Source of the DNA: Hymenobacter norwichensis DSM 15439
GTDB taxonomy: Bacteria > Bacteroidota > Bacteroidia > Cytophagales > Hymenobacteraceae
Direction of reading: 5' to 3'
Length of the DNA: 64,000 nucleotides
NCBI RefSeq assembly: GCF_000420705.1
Contig: NZ_ATVL01000014.1
Location: 24,109-88,108, forward strand
The position numbers and the translations under genes are program-made. The notes under the pieces were generated by a model. That model searched no databases and had not been told where the DNA came from. It worked only from the letters and a program-made list of their open reading frames with translations. Below, piece by piece: positions 23,345 to 32,491 of the stretch (positions within the stretch are counted from its first letter, which is position 1; every line of letters begins with the position of its first letter).

Positions 23345-23983
23345 ATGCAACTTCTATCCGTAAATGTCGGCCGGCCGCGCACTGTTGAGTGGAACGGACG
23401 CACTATTACCACGGCCATCTTCAAGCAGCCCGTGGCCGGGCCGGTGGCGCTGGCCGGCGTGAACTTGGCCGGCGACCAGCAAGCGGACCTGACCGTTCAC
23501 GGCGGCCCCGACAAAGCCGTGTACGCCTACGATGGGGCGCACTACGACGCCTGGCGCGCCCTGCTGCCCGAGTGGACCGACTGGTCGCCGGGCTTGTTTG
23601 GCGAGAATCTCACCACGGAAGGGCTGCTCGAAACCGAGGTGCGGGTCGGCGATGTGTATGGCCTGGGCACGGCGCGGCTGCGGGCGGTACAGCCCCGTCA
23701 GCCCTGCTACAAGCTCAATGTCCGGTTCGACGACGGGGGTATGGCCGCCCGCTTTGCCCGCCTGAATCGGCCCGGCATCTATTTCCGCGTTGTGGAGCCC
23801 GGCACCGTGCAGGCCGGCGACGCGCTGGTGCTGCTCGAACAGGCGCCTACTACTATCACCATTCAATACTTGTCGCAGCTTATTCTCTCGCGCACTACGG
23901 TCCTGGAGCCCGCCCAGCTGGCCGAACTGCTAACCATGCCGCACCTGCCGATTTGGTTGAAACAGAACCTAACTAGCCGTTAG
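23345..23983 (+). CDS. MOSC-domain protein (YiiM-like)
   Basis: Starting at the ATG 23345 gives 212 residues. The MOSC core is seen in DLTVHGGPDKAVYAYDGAHYDAW, GLFGENLTTEGL and VRVGDVYGLG, with the conserved Cys in AVQPRQPCYKLN, which binds the molybdenum cofactor or sulfur in this family. The C-terminal 3-alpha extension (TITIQYLSQLILSRT...LAELLTMPHLP) matches YiiM, which reduces N-hydroxylated base analogues such as 6-N-hydroxylaminopurine. It is the last gene of the TetR-linked unit and fits a detoxification theme. Confidence 0.92.
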   Translation: MQLLSVNVGRPRTVEWNGRTITTAIFKQPVAGPVALAGVNLAGDQQADLTVHGGPDKAVYAYDGAHYDAWRALLPEWTDWSPGLFGENLTTEGLLETEVRVGDVYGLGTARLRAVQPRQPCYKLNVRFDDGGMAARFARLNRPGIYFRVVEPGTVQAGDALVLLEQAPTTITIQYLSQLILSRTTVLEPAQLAELLTMPHLPIWLKQNLTSR

Positions 23984-24757
23984 GCCTAGCAAAAAGCCAC
24001 TTTCACGCCAGGCTACTGCTCGTTTCCTGCATCCTAAGCCAGCTTGGCCAACCGCACTTCGGCCCTGCCCTTTAAGCTGGGAGACGGGTACTTGTAGGGG
24101 TTATGCTGGCATCTGCCGTTGCTTTTGGGTCTTGGCCATACCCTTAAGCCAGGCGCAGCACATTACGGCACTACTGTCGTGGCTTACCCTCTATGGTAGG
24201 CGGGGCTACGCAAGACGCAGCCTCGGCAAAGGGTTGGTACAAAGGCCAAACGGACGACCACTCAGCTGATGCACGATTGCCAGCTAGCGCTGCTTCGGCG
24301 GAGGCCAGGAAGGTGCGCCTTGTTGGACCCCACCAATCGGTGGCGGTTGTGCAGGCAGAAATGGGGGCCAGAAAGTGGAACCTCTTAGGCATCGTGCTGG
24401 CCCCACCTTGTTGACCTGTTCGGTACGTTCAGCGATGCTGCCTACAGCAGGGCTAATGCCTAACAGGTTGACCCAGGCTAGACGAGGGAATGACTTGCTG
24501 AAAAGATGGGTATCGCTTACTCGTTAGGACGAGTTCGACTTAGAGGGAAAATCAGGGAAATACTGGCTCAGTTGAGGTATGGGCAGTATTCGGGGGCAAG
24601 TTGAGGACGATTGCTAACTCGTCGTTTTACCTTTTGTACCAATCTGTTAATCAAGGCCAAAGCTGTTGTGAATGTTGAATGGCTATTGGTGGTCTATTGT
24701 AGGGTCCGGAGCCATAATCCGCTATCTTCCACTTTCTTCTCACCTATCGTTCGACGC
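23984..24757. other. Intergenic region, no gene supported
   Basis: About 770 bp. Frames of about 70 codons exist on both strands near 24171-24414 but overlap each other and show no domain, signal or upstream site. The region should contain the end of the MOSC transcript and the promoter of the beta-propeller gene. Confidence 0.45.
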
Positions 24758-27370
24758 ATGAAAATTCCCATACGCTACGCCCTGCTGTTGTTGCTACTAA
24801 TACTGGGATGGGCTGGTCCAGCCGCCGCGCTTACGCCGCCTGCTGCTGGCCGTCCGCTGGCCGACGCGCTGAACTCCGACGGCACCCTACGGCCCGGCAC
24901 CAACGGCTCCTTTGATGCCCGGCAGTTTAGGATGGGGACCGCACCGGATGGGCGCCCGGTATTTCAGCCGGCCGGTACCACGGGGGCGGGGGATGAGCGG
25001 TGGCAAAGCGGATTCAGCCTGTTCAACGGGGCCGATACCGCTATAAAAACCATTGTGCAGTCAGGTAATGATATTTACGTTGGTGGCGCCTTTACGTCGG
25101 TAGGCGGAATAAAGGCCGCTTATGTAGCCAAATGGAATGGTACGGCTTGGAGCAGTCTGGGCACGGGCATGGCAAATGGTGGCGCGGAGGGCACGGTGCT
25201 GGTGTTAGCCGTTGCTCCCAATGGAGACGTGTACGCAGGGGGCGACTTTATCCAGGCTGATGGCAGCGCGGCGAACAACGTGGCCAAATGGAATGGTACC
25301 ACCTGGAGCAGTTTGGGCACCGGTGCCGCCAATGGCGTGAATGGCAGCGTTTCGGCATTGGCCATCGCCGGAAATGGCGATGTATTGGTCGGGGGCGATT
25401 TCACCCAGGCCGGTGGGCTATCTGCCGGGCATGTAGCCCGCTGGAACGGCAGTGGGTGGAGCACCCTGGGAACGGGTGCTTCCAATGGAGTAGATACAGG
25501 CGTGCTGGCCTTGGCCGTGGCCAGCAACGGCGATGTATACGTGGGCGGCTACCCACGCATTGCCGGTTCGATGACGGTCAACAACGTGGCCAAATGGAAC
25601 GGCACCGCTTGGAGCACCCTGAACGGCGGCGTGAATGGGGACGTGAGGCTACTGGTAGTAGCCAGCAATGGTGAAGTGTATGCCGGAGGGGTATTCTCCC
25701 AGGCCGGCGGCGCCGCGGCCAGCAATGTGGCCAAATGGAACGGCAATGCCTGGAGCAGCCTGGGTACCGGCACGGCCAATGGCGTGAACGGCGGCGTCCT
25801 GTCCTTAGACGTAGCCAGCAACGGCGATGTATACGTTGGCGGCAGCTTCTCACAGGCGGGTGGGGTTGCTGCCAACCGCGTAGCCCGGTGGAACGGTACC
25901 AGTTGGAACACGCTGGGCACCGGTGCCACCAACGGAGCCAACGGCGAGGTGTTTGCCCTGCAACTGGGAAGCAATGGCGATGTATACCTCGCCGGGGACT
26001 TCACCCAGGCGGGTGGTGCGGCCACCAGCTTCCTGACCAAATGGAATGGTACCGCCTGGAGCAGCTTGGGCAGCGCTGTGCTAAGCAACGGTCTGAACCG
26101 TCAAATTGATGCCCTGGCCGTGGCCGCTAATGGTGATATATATGTGGGTGGATTCTTCACCCAAGCTGGCGGAGCCGCGGCCAATTACATCGCCAAATGG
26201 AACGGTAGTGCTTGGAGCAGCTTGGGTAGTGGCCCGGCCAATGGCCTGAACGGCGAGGTCGTCGCGCTGGCCGTAGGGAGTAACGGTGATGTATATGCCG
26301 GCGGCAGCTTTACGCAAGCGGGTGGGCTGCCGGCCAATTACATCGCGCGCTGGAACGGCAGCGCCTGGAGTAGTCTGGGCACTGGCCCATCTAATGGCGT
26401 GAACAATTTTGTCAGGGCGCTGGCAGTCGCCAGCAACGGCGATGTATACGTGGGGGGCACCTTTTCCCAGGCCGGCGGCGTGACTGCCAATAATGTAGCC
26501 AGGTGGAATGGTACCACCTGGAGCAGCCTGGGTACCGGCGCGGCAAATGGTGTCGATGTGGGCGTCGTTGCCTTGGCCGTAGCCGGCAACAGTGAGGTGT
26601 ACGTCGGCGGATCTTTTACCCGGGCGGGTGGCATCGCGGCCAGTTCCATAGCCAAGTGGAATGGCACGGCTTGGAGTAGCCTGGGCACGGGCCTGAACAG
26701 CAACGTACTGGGGCTGGCGGTGGCTGGCAACGGCAACGTGTACGTGGGTGGCACCTTCACCCAAGCCGGCGGAATAGCGGCCAATAGGGTGGCCCGGTGG
26801 GATGGCACCACTTGGAATAGCCTGGGCACGGGCCCGACCAATGGGGTAAACAGTAATGTGGTGGCGCTGGCAACCGCCAGCAATGGCGATGTATATGTGG
26901 GGGGCAGCTACTTGAGCCAAGCAGGTGGAGTTTCCGTCAACCAGGTAGCCAAATGGGACGGTACCGCTTGGAGTCCGTTAGGAACCGGGGTAAACAGGCA
27001 GGTCTACGCTCTGGCTACTGGCTCTATGGGAAAACTATACGTCGGAGGCGATTTTACAACGACTGGTGATGGCAGCAAGCTGATGGCGCGCTTCGCCATC
27101 TACGACCCCAACGTCTCGCTGGCCACTACCGCCGCCAACCTCGCGCCCGCCGCGCAGCTTTTCCCTAACCCGGCCCACGGCACGGCCACGCTACGCTTGC
27201 CCGCCGGCGCCCCCCGCCAAGCCCTCACCCTCACCGATGCGTTGGGACGTACCGTGCGCCGCTACCCCGCCCCCGCCGGACTCGAGGCTGTACTAGACCT
27301 GCACGGGTTGCCTGCTGGTCTTTACCTGCTGTACGGTGGTGGTCCTCTTCAGCGCTTATTAGTAAAGTAG
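24758..27370 (+). CDS. T9SS-exported beta-propeller-like repeat protein
   Basis: Starting at the ATG 24758 gives 870 residues with a signal peptide (MKIPIRYALLLLLLILGWAGPAAA). From about residue 85 to 790 there are 13 copies of a 50-60-residue unit with the pattern NGDVYVGGSFTQAGG..ANNVAKWNGTAWSSLGTG, a Kelch/DUF5122-like repeat that should build beta-propeller blades. The last 75 residues are a T9SS C-terminal domain (LFPNPAHGTATLRLP...LDLHGLPAGLYLLYGGGPLQRLLVK), so the protein is exported across the outer membrane and probably attached to the surface. The ligand is unknown. Units are also repetitive at DNA level, which favours copy-number change. Confidence 0.9.
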   Translation: MKIPIRYALLLLLLILGWAGPAAALTPPAAGRPLADALNSDGTLRPGTNGSFDARQFRMGTAPDGRPVFQPAGTTGAGDERWQSGFSLFNGADTAIKTIVQSGNDIYVGGAFTSVGGIKAAYVAKWNGTAWSSLGTGMANGGAEGTVLVLAVAPNGDVYAGGDFIQADGSAANNVAKWNGTTWSSLGTGAANGVNGSVSALAIAGNGDVLVGGDFTQAGGLSAGHVARWNGSGWSTLGTGASNGVDTGVLALAVASNGDVYVGGYPRIAGSMTVNNVAKWNGTAWSTLNGGVNGDVRLLVVASNGEVYAGGVFSQAGGAAASNVAKWNGNAWSSLGTGTANGVNGGVLSLDVASNGDVYVGGSFSQAGGVAANRVARWNGTSWNTLGTGATNGANGEVFALQLGSNGDVYLAGDFTQAGGAATSFLTKWNGTAWSSLGSAVLSNGLNRQIDALAVAANGDIYVGGFFTQAGGAAANYIAKWNGSAWSSLGSGPANGLNGEVVALAVGSNGDVYAGGSFTQAGGLPANYIARWNGSAWSSLGTGPSNGVNNFVRALAVASNGDVYVGGTFSQAGGVTANNVARWNGTTWSSLGTGAANGVDVGVVALAVAGNSEVYVGGSFTRAGGIAASSIAKWNGTAWSSLGTGLNSNVLGLAVAGNGNVYVGGTFTQAGGIAANRVARWDGTTWNSLGTGPTNGVNSNVVALATASNGDVYVGGSYLSQAGGVSVNQVAKWDGTAWSPLGTGVNRQVYALATGSMGKLYVGGDFTTTGDGSKLMARFAIYDPNVSLATTAANLAPAAQLFPNPAHGTATLRLPAGAPRQALTLTDALGRTVRRYPAPAGLEAVLDLHGLPAGLYLLYGGGPLQRLLVK

Positions 27371-27430
27371 TCCCGTAGCAACCGACCTGTTGTGCTGTTA
27401 AGTGAGGGGGCGAAGTTAGGCATACTGAAG

Positions 27431-27548
27431 CCGGACGTATATTTTCTGAGCCATGCTCGCAAAAAAGAGCAAGACCACGCTGAATAAACGGCGCAAGCGC
27501 AACGCCTTCAAAGCCGAGGCGTTGCGCTTGGCAACGATGAAGACAAGC
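27431..27548 (+). mobile_element. IS3-family relic: left end and start of orfA
   Basis: The sequence GGACGTATATTTTCTGAGCC followed by an ATG and MLAKKSKTTLNKRRKRNAFKAEALRLA matches, base by base with few changes, the start of the complete IS3 (GGACGTATATTTCCTGAGTC, then MSAKSSKSTPDRRRKYDDAFKAEALRLA). The relic is plus-oriented and ends within codons for TMKTS, where histidine-kinase sequence begins. It marks an IS insertion followed by deletion. Confidence 0.8.
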
Positions 27549-27550
27549 GG

Positions 27551-28506
27551 CGGCAGGCCCGGTTCCGGACGGTATTTGAGAATTCTCCCCTAGGGCAGAA
27601 AATCACTACCCCGGACCTGACTATCCAACAGGTTAATCGCGCGGTGGTGAATATGCTAGGCTGTCCGAGTGAAGCGGATCTAGTGGGCCACAAAATCCTG
27701 GAGTTTGCCCACCCCGACCACCGGGCCGACTAAATCTTTTTGCAGGACCGGCTCTGGGCGCACAAGCTGCTGCACTTCACGCTGGAAACCTGTCTGGTGC
27801 GCTGCAACGGATCCTCCTTCTGGTGCCAGGTGACGTCCATTCGCTTCCCGGATGAGGACGAGGAACTGGGCTACACGCAGTTAGAGGACATCAGCGACCG
27901 AAAAATCCTGGAGCTGTCGTTGAAGCGCCTCTACGACGCACAGGAAACCATCATGCACTTGGTAACGCATGATCTGAAGACACCCATTGCCCAATTCAGT
28001 TGCTCACCGATCTGTTAGATCGTCAACTAGACGCCGTAGTGGAACCTCTGGAACGCAATGCGGAAGAGGCCACACGCTACATGATGCTAATCCGCTGGGC
28101 GTGTGCTGAAGCCGACAAGCTGCTGAAAGACGTGCTGTTCCTGGGCTCACTCGACGCCCGCCACCTACCCAAGCAACCCGCCAATCTCAATACCTTTATA
28201 GAAAAGCGGCTGGAACCCCATCAGCTAGTAGCTCACGACAAAGGCATTGCCCCCTTGCTGTCCCTACCACCCCAGCCCGTGCATGCGCAACTAAACGCCG
28301 ACATCTTCGGCCGGGTGGTGGACAACTTGGTGAGCAACGCCCTGAAATTCACGCCGGCCGGCGGGCAGATTACCGTTGGGTTATAGGAGTGGGCAGGCTG
28401 GGCACCGCTAACGGTGCAGGACAACGGAATTGGTATTCCAGAAGCGTTGCAGGAGCAGCTATTCGAAAAATTCAGCCCCTCGGTTCGGCAGGGGGTTGGG
28501 GGCTAA
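27551..28506 (+). pseudogene. Broken PAS-domain histidine kinase
   Basis: The first frame reads RQARFRTVFENSPLGQKITTPDL...VGHKILEFAHPDHRAD, a PAS domain, and then TAA at 27731. The same frame continues with FTLETCLVRCNGSSFWCQVT and LVTHDLKTPIA (H-box with the phosphorylated His). A frameshift near 28000 leads to LTDLLDRQLDAVVEP...VVDNLVSNALKFTPAGG (N-box), TAG at 28384 where Q is likely, and VQDNGIGIPEAL (G1 box) before a final stop. The N-terminus is cut by an IS3 relic, and the G2 region is missing at the junction with a foreign fragment. No intact response regulator is adjacent. Confidence 0.88.
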
Positions 28507-28516
28507 ACCAGCACGT

Positions 28517-28655
28517 TGCTAGGGCTGATCGTTACTGCGGCCAGGCCGCAGTTGTCGAAGCTGCCGTAGTCGATGTCGACGGGGTAGAAGGTGCGCGTGC
28601 CATTCTCCAGCCGGGTCTGCAAGCCCGCTACGCATAGCATAGGGGCGGGCCCTGC
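28517..28655 (-). pseudogene. Inverted fragment of a HYR-domain gene
   Basis: Read on the minus strand the segment encodes GLQTRLENGTRTFYPVDIDY and GSFDNCGLAAVTISPS. It is a close DNA-level match to codons in the intact gene at 46067-48916 (about 48372-48492). Only about one module is present, without a start or C-terminal domain. It begins immediately where the histidine-kinase pseudogene stops, indicating a recombination junction. Confidence 0.85.
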
Positions 28656-28795
28656 AAGGCAGATGTGTAGCTGCCCTGGGCCAGGGCCGAAGCTGAAAAC
28701 TGGCTTCGGTAGTGTCAGCGCGTTGGCTGAGTGAGTGGGTTCTTGTAATTTGGCGGTTACGTGCTGTCCACTCTTTCAAATAAAATGAATGAATT

Positions 28796-29212
28796 ATGAT
28801 TGCGAATACTGCCGGCTATCTGCTGCTTGAGCCAGCGGGATATGTACGGCTGGTATGGCATCAAAAGGTGTCTAGCACAGAGGTTCGGGAGTTGCTCAAT
28901 CAGGCGCTACAGTTGCTTGAAAGATCCCACTGCGGCCGTATGCTTATTGACCACCGACAAGTGGCGCCGTACAGTGAGGAAGACTGCAAGTGGCTGGTGA
29001 GTGACTGGTTTCCCCGCTGTATGCACCAGACTAACTATGGCTATGGAGCTGTGCTTGCTTCTTACGACTTGTTCGTGAAGCTAGCCGTGTCCTCGTTTGG
29101 GCAATATGTGCGCCAACAGTTTGGCATCCATTACCACTATTTCGAAGCGGAGCAGGAAGCTGATGCTATTGATTGGTTGGTGGCCCAGCCAGCTACGTTG
29201 CAAGAGGAGTAA
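28796..29212 (+). CDS. STAS-like hypothetical protein (paralogue 2 of 3)
   Basis: A 138-residue soluble protein: AGYLLLEPAGYVRLVWHQKV, ELLNQALQLLERSHCGRMLIDHRQVAPYSEEDCKWL and FEAEQEADAIDWLVAQP. It shares order and key positions with the genes at 14867-15280 and 29735-30133 (helix, strand ending in D.R, Pro-x-(S/T), acidic helix, E...A..WL near the end). It is the most divergent of the three and lacks the YFENA.GRI start. The STAS/SpoIIAA-like fold is inferred from the pattern. A terminator lies about 50 bp downstream. Confidence 0.7.
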   Translation: MIANTAGYLLLEPAGYVRLVWHQKVSSTEVRELLNQALQLLERSHCGRMLIDHRQVAPYSEEDCKWLVSDWFPRCMHQTNYGYGAVLASYDLFVKLAVSSFGQYVRQQFGIHYHYFEAEQEADAIDWLVAQPATLQEE

Positions 29213-29256
29213 GCAGATGGACGGCCATTAACCCCGCATAGGCACCTATTATGCAT

Positions 29257-29282
29257 AAAAAAAGCCCCTCATAGCAGGGGCT
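29257..29282 (-). terminator. Terminator
   Basis: AGCCCCT/AGGGGCT with a six-base loop. On the minus strand it is followed by TTTTTTT, so it mainly serves the minus-strand small gene at 29308-29496; the convergent STAS-like gene ends 45 bp before it. Confidence 0.75.
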
Positions 29283-29307
29283 CCGTGGAAGAAAGGTCGA
29301 ATGAGGA

Positions 29308-29496
29308 TTAAGCTGCAAGGGGTAACCGGTAAGGCTGCGAACCTTGTGTGCCGATGCGTACGGGTTGTTCCTGGTGCAGGGTGGGCTGCTCTTCAGGCTG
29401 GAACACAAGGCTGCCGTTGCTGGCAGGGAAAGCAGGCAGTACCTGGAGAGCTTGAGGGGTAGCAGTTAGAAATAGGGCGAGGGCGGTCAGTTCCAT
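29308..29496 (-). CDS. Small hypothetical protein
   Basis: Starting at the ATG 29494-29496 gives 62 residues (MELTALALFLTATPQALQVLPAFP...QPYRLPLAA); a longer start 30 codons upstream is possible. The N-terminus is mildly hydrophobic and the rest is Pro/Gln-rich, suggesting a short disordered or exported peptide. A terminator immediately follows, which supports transcription. The family is not recognised. Confidence 0.4.
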   Translation of the reverse strand: MELTALALFLTATPQALQVLPAFPASNGSLVFQPEEQPTLHQEQPVRIGTQGSQPYRLPLAA

Positions 29497-29734
29497 GGGG
29501 CAAGTCAGTGTGGTGGTGAGCGGAGGGCAATTGATGGCGTTTATGCCATCAAAGGTCGGTGGTACCGCCACCAAGAGAAAGGACAATGCTCCTGCTTTTG
29601 CGACTAGTACTATTACTGGATTGTATCATCATTTGAGTAGAATGCAGGACGCCGCCGAGTCCTTCTCCACGTTACCGTACCTGTGGGATATACAAACCGC
29701 CATTAAATGTGACATAGCCAACCCAGAAATCCGG

Positions 29735-30133
29735 CTAGGACTGAACTAGCAGCCAAGCGGCGGCCGTGGGTTCGTCGTCGAAGAGGCGGTACAGAACCGA
29801 GCCCCGGGATTCTTCCCACACCTGGATGAAGGCGCAATGTGTGGTATCAATGGGCGCGAATAATATGGCGCTGATGGTGCGCCCGTGGGTGAAGTGGCGG
29901 GCCTGCCAGTAGTCGAGTAGTAGGGCCTGCTCGTCTTTGGTGTAAGGGGTGAGCTGGCGCTGATCACTGAGCGTTTTGTGCCAGCGGCGGCGCTGGAGCA
30001 GCAGCCCGGTGTGCGAGAGAAATTCTTGGAAGTCGAGTAAGCTGCGGGGACCGGGGTAGAAGTGGATCAGGGCGTAGGCGTCGGGGTGCGCGTAGATACG
30101 TCCCACGGCGTTTTCAAAGTACAACTGTGGCAT
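29735..30133 (-). CDS. STAS-like hypothetical protein (paralogue 3 of 3)
   Basis: A 132-residue soluble protein: MPQLYFENAVGRIYAHPDAYALIHFYPGPRSLLDFQEFL, LLLQRRRWHKTLSDQRQLTPYTKDEQALLLDYW and LFDDEPTAAAWLLVQ. It is clearly homologous to the gene at 14867-15280 (YFENA.GRI, Y.P.PR, LLL.RR.WH, D...) and less so to 28796-29212. The recurrent D-x-R-x-x-x-P and the final E...A..WL suggest a conserved surface. Function is unknown. With copy 2 it flanks the small hypothetical gene. Confidence 0.75.
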   Translation of the reverse strand: MPQLYFENAVGRIYAHPDAYALIHFYPGPRSLLDFQEFLSHTGLLLQRRRWHKTLSDQRQLTPYTKDEQALLLDYWQARHFTHGRTISAILFAPIDTTHCAFIQVWEESRGSVLYRLFDDEPTAAAWLLVQS

Positions 30134-30544
30134 TGGGCGAAGTAAGCAGGAGCAGATTGTTCTTTAAATCTACGCGAGAGCTTGGTGCTTGCAATCTGCA
30201 CAGTAGACAAATAGGTTACTGTGCAGGGCAAGCATCCACACTGGTGCGGTAGCTACCCAAGCAGAGTTGACAGAATTATTATTGGGCGTGTCGTTGGCAA
30301 CAACGCAGGTCATGCTCGTCACGCGGCTAGCATCCTGATTGGTTACGGATAACACTACTACTTTCCCTATCCGCGCCGGTACCGTTGTATGGCCCTGTTT
30401 AATAGACTTTGCCGCGTTGTAATCACCATCGTGTTGTTAAACGAACAGGAAAAACCTTCGACTCGGTCGCTTTCTTTCTCCTTGAGAAAGCCTTTTCTGC
30501 GAGGTAGAAATGGCTTTTTACTATTCTTTACTTTACTATAAAGC
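30134..30544. other. Intergenic region
   Basis: About 410 bp between two minus-strand genes, AT-richer than the surroundings. It contains the terminator-like hairpin at 30487-30518. No gene is supported; the short minus-strand frame at 30170-30355 lacks protein character. Confidence 0.5.
30487..30518. terminator. Terminator of the zinc-ribbon operon
   Basis: AAAGCCTTTTCT/AGAAATGGCTTT pairs with two mismatches. It lies just downstream (minus strand) of the zinc-ribbon gene stop at 30545, with a T-run on the plus side and CTTTCTC on the minus side. Confidence 0.55.
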
Positions 30545-32491
30545 TCATTCCTGGGCTAGTAAGCGCTGCACCTCGTCACTGTAATAACTGCCGCTTAATT
30601 GGGTGAAGTCGTGCAGGATGGTTGCGTGCCAGGGGGCGTGGCGCCGCATCAAATTGAGCAGGTGCAGAGCACCCTGTACGGCGGAGAAGTCGCCTTGATC
30701 ATTAACTAAAGAAACCAAGCCAGCTTGCAGGCGCAAACGCAGGGTAGGCGGCAGTTGAGCCAGCGGCTCATTTACCAAGACGGGGTCCGTAATCTGACGC
30801 ACGGCTCGCAAGGGAGAATGGAAGGTATAGCTGCTGGTCAGGTGTCGTAGTGCCTCCGGATGCTCCAAAATAAACACCATCTCCTCGATAAATGCTTGGT
30901 AGGAGGTGAAATATAAGGTGGCAACGGCCGTAGGAAAGTTCAGTTCAGGCCGGTGGCCGTCGGAACTACCGGCGTACCAAGTAGCGAGCAGTGAATGGGC
31001 CCAGTAGGCATCGGGGTGGTTAGGCTGCCATTGCAACTGACGCAGGAAACTTACTAGTGGACCCAGCGTCTGCACAGTGTGTCGGTTCAGTTGCCAGGTT
31101 GCCAGCGCCTGTAAGCCCTGCCGCGAGGTAGCCGTTTGGGTGGCAAAGGTAGTCGGAACGAAGTCGATGGGCAGTACATCGGCTTGGATAAGAGCGGTGA
31201 GGCCCGAAATGCGCGAAGTGCTAAAGTCGCCCCGCGCCACTAATTCTTGGCACACGGCCAGTCGGTCATTGGGGTCGAGCAAGGGGCTGACAAGCAGCTT
31301 GTTGATAAAATCGGGCCAGGGATTAGCGCGTAGTAACGGCAACGCATCGCCAGGCTGCAAATCAAGCAATAGCAGCTCACGGGCGTAGGTGATGAGTGGC
31401 TGCACTGGTTTGCCGGTAGCAAGCCGATAGAGGAAAGGCCGTAAATCGGGGCGCGGCCGCTCCTGCCAACGAATGTAGGGCAGAATTTGGCCGATTTCGT
31501 CTTCGTTGAGGGCTTCCAATATAGGCAAGGCATTGAATTCTAGCTGCATGCGCGTAAGAAGCAGGGCCGCCGCGTACTGCCGGGCCGGCACGCGCAAGGC
31601 CGCTAGTAGCGGCTCAGGTGCTGGGGCTGCCAGTGCCGCGGCAAACGCCAAATCAGGGTCTTCCGAAGCCAGCGCAGCCAGAGGTATTGGCTGGGGCCTC
31701 CCTCTCAGCACCTCAAACAGACCCTGGTTGACCACTGCTTCCAGGGCAAACGCCCCCTGCGCGGCCACGGCTAGCCCGGCGGCAGTAAGCTGTTGCAAAC
31801 TCAAGCCCCCGGGCGGTGTGCTCAGGCGCCAGTGACTAAGTGTCAAAGCAAACTCAATACCCAACTCGCCCTCGGGTGGCACGCTGCTGAGCAGCAGCTC
31901 TAGGTCAGGCGCCACGTCGGCACGGGTGAGTTCCCCTTGGGTTTGCCAGAGTCGTAAGCGGGCTAAGGCGGCCAGGATCCGAGTGAGCTGGTAAGGCGAG
32001 ACCTCACGGATTTCGGTTAGCTGCTCGGCGTCGCTACCTCCCCGCCGGGGCGGGAGGGTGAGAGCAGCCAGTTCGGCGTCAGGCAGGGGCAGCAGGGGCA
32101 GCAGGCTGGATTCCAGCGAGCGGGCCCAGCCCCGGTGCCGGGTAAAGCTTTCAGCTAGGGCCAAGTCGTCGATGTGGCGGTCGGCTACGGCGGCGTGGCG
32201 CTGATAAAGGCGAGTGAAGTGTTCAATTTGAGCGGAGTCGAAAGCTTGCAGTCGCTCGGGGATAGTGAACTGGTCGGAGCCCAAGTGCTTGAGCCAGCGG
32301 CCGGCGCCGTACTGCTCATCGGGCACTTGCGTGGCACCACAGTGACGGCAGAAGTTGCCTGCTGGCGTTAGGTGGGTGCACCAGTAGCAACGGTGCTCGC
32401 GCCGAACAGCGCTACCGCAGGTAACACACAAATCGCCGGGCTGCCAGTAGGGCGGCTGCACCTGCTGGCAGACTTCACAGCTTACACGCAT
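30545..32491 (-). CDS. Large helical protein with N-terminal double zinc ribbon
   Basis: A 648-residue protein with no signal peptide or membrane span. The first 54 residues hold eight cysteines as two ribbons, C5-x2-C8...C22-x2-C25 and C35-x2-C38...C48-x2-C51, with PGDLCVTCG and CYWC..L.PAGNFCRHCGA. The rest (about 60-648) is Leu/Ala-rich helical sequence that reads like HEAT/TPR-type repeats (LTRILAALARLRLWQ; ALAALRVPARQYAAALLLTR), so it may be a scaffold. The neighbouring upstream gene carries the same eight-cysteine module with nearly the same spacing. I do not recognise a family. The two genes are probably co-transcribed (gap 142 bp). Confidence 0.8.
   Translation of the reverse strand: MRVSCEVCQQVQPPYWQPGDLCVTCGSAVRREHRCYWCTHLTPAGNFCRHCGATQVPDEQYGAGRWLKHLGSDQFTIPERLQAFDSAQIEHFTRLYQRHAAVADRHIDDLALAESFTRHRGWARSLESSLLPLLPLPDAELAALTLPPRRGGSDAEQLTEIREVSPYQLTRILAALARLRLWQTQGELTRADVAPDLELLLSSVPPEGELGIEFALTLSHWRLSTPPGGLSLQQLTAAGLAVAAQGAFALEAVVNQGLFEVLRGRPQPIPLAALASEDPDLAFAAALAAPAPEPLLAALRVPARQYAAALLLTRMQLEFNALPILEALNEDEIGQILPYIRWQERPRPDLRPFLYRLATGKPVQPLITYARELLLLDLQPGDALPLLRANPWPDFINKLLVSPLLDPNDRLAVCQELVARGDFSTSRISGLTALIQADVLPIDFVPTTFATQTATSRQGLQALATWQLNRHTVQTLGPLVSFLRQLQWQPNHPDAYWAHSLLATWYAGSSDGHRPELNFPTAVATLYFTSYQAFIEEMVFILEHPEALRHLTSSYTFHSPLRAVRQITDPVLVNEPLAQLPPTLRLRLQAGLVSLVNDQGDFSAVQGALHLLNLMRRHAPWHATILHDFTQLSGSYYSDEVQRLLAQE

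Noticed and set aside
24171..24414. Overlapping 73-codon frames on both strands
   Set aside because: Neither shows a domain or signal, and they overlap each other in an otherwise empty region.
26081..26920. 279-codon minus-strand frame in the propeller gene
   Set aside because: It is an antisense shadow of the tandem repeats; the composition is repetitive and without a start context.
25085..27060. Regular DNA repeats that could suggest a CRISPR array
   Set aside because: The units are about 165 bp, in frame, and encode protein repeats; there are no short identical repeats with unique spacers.
7103..28386. Possible programmed read-through of TAG codons
   Set aside because: Frameshifts and other stop codons occur in the same genes, so ordinary decay explains them better.
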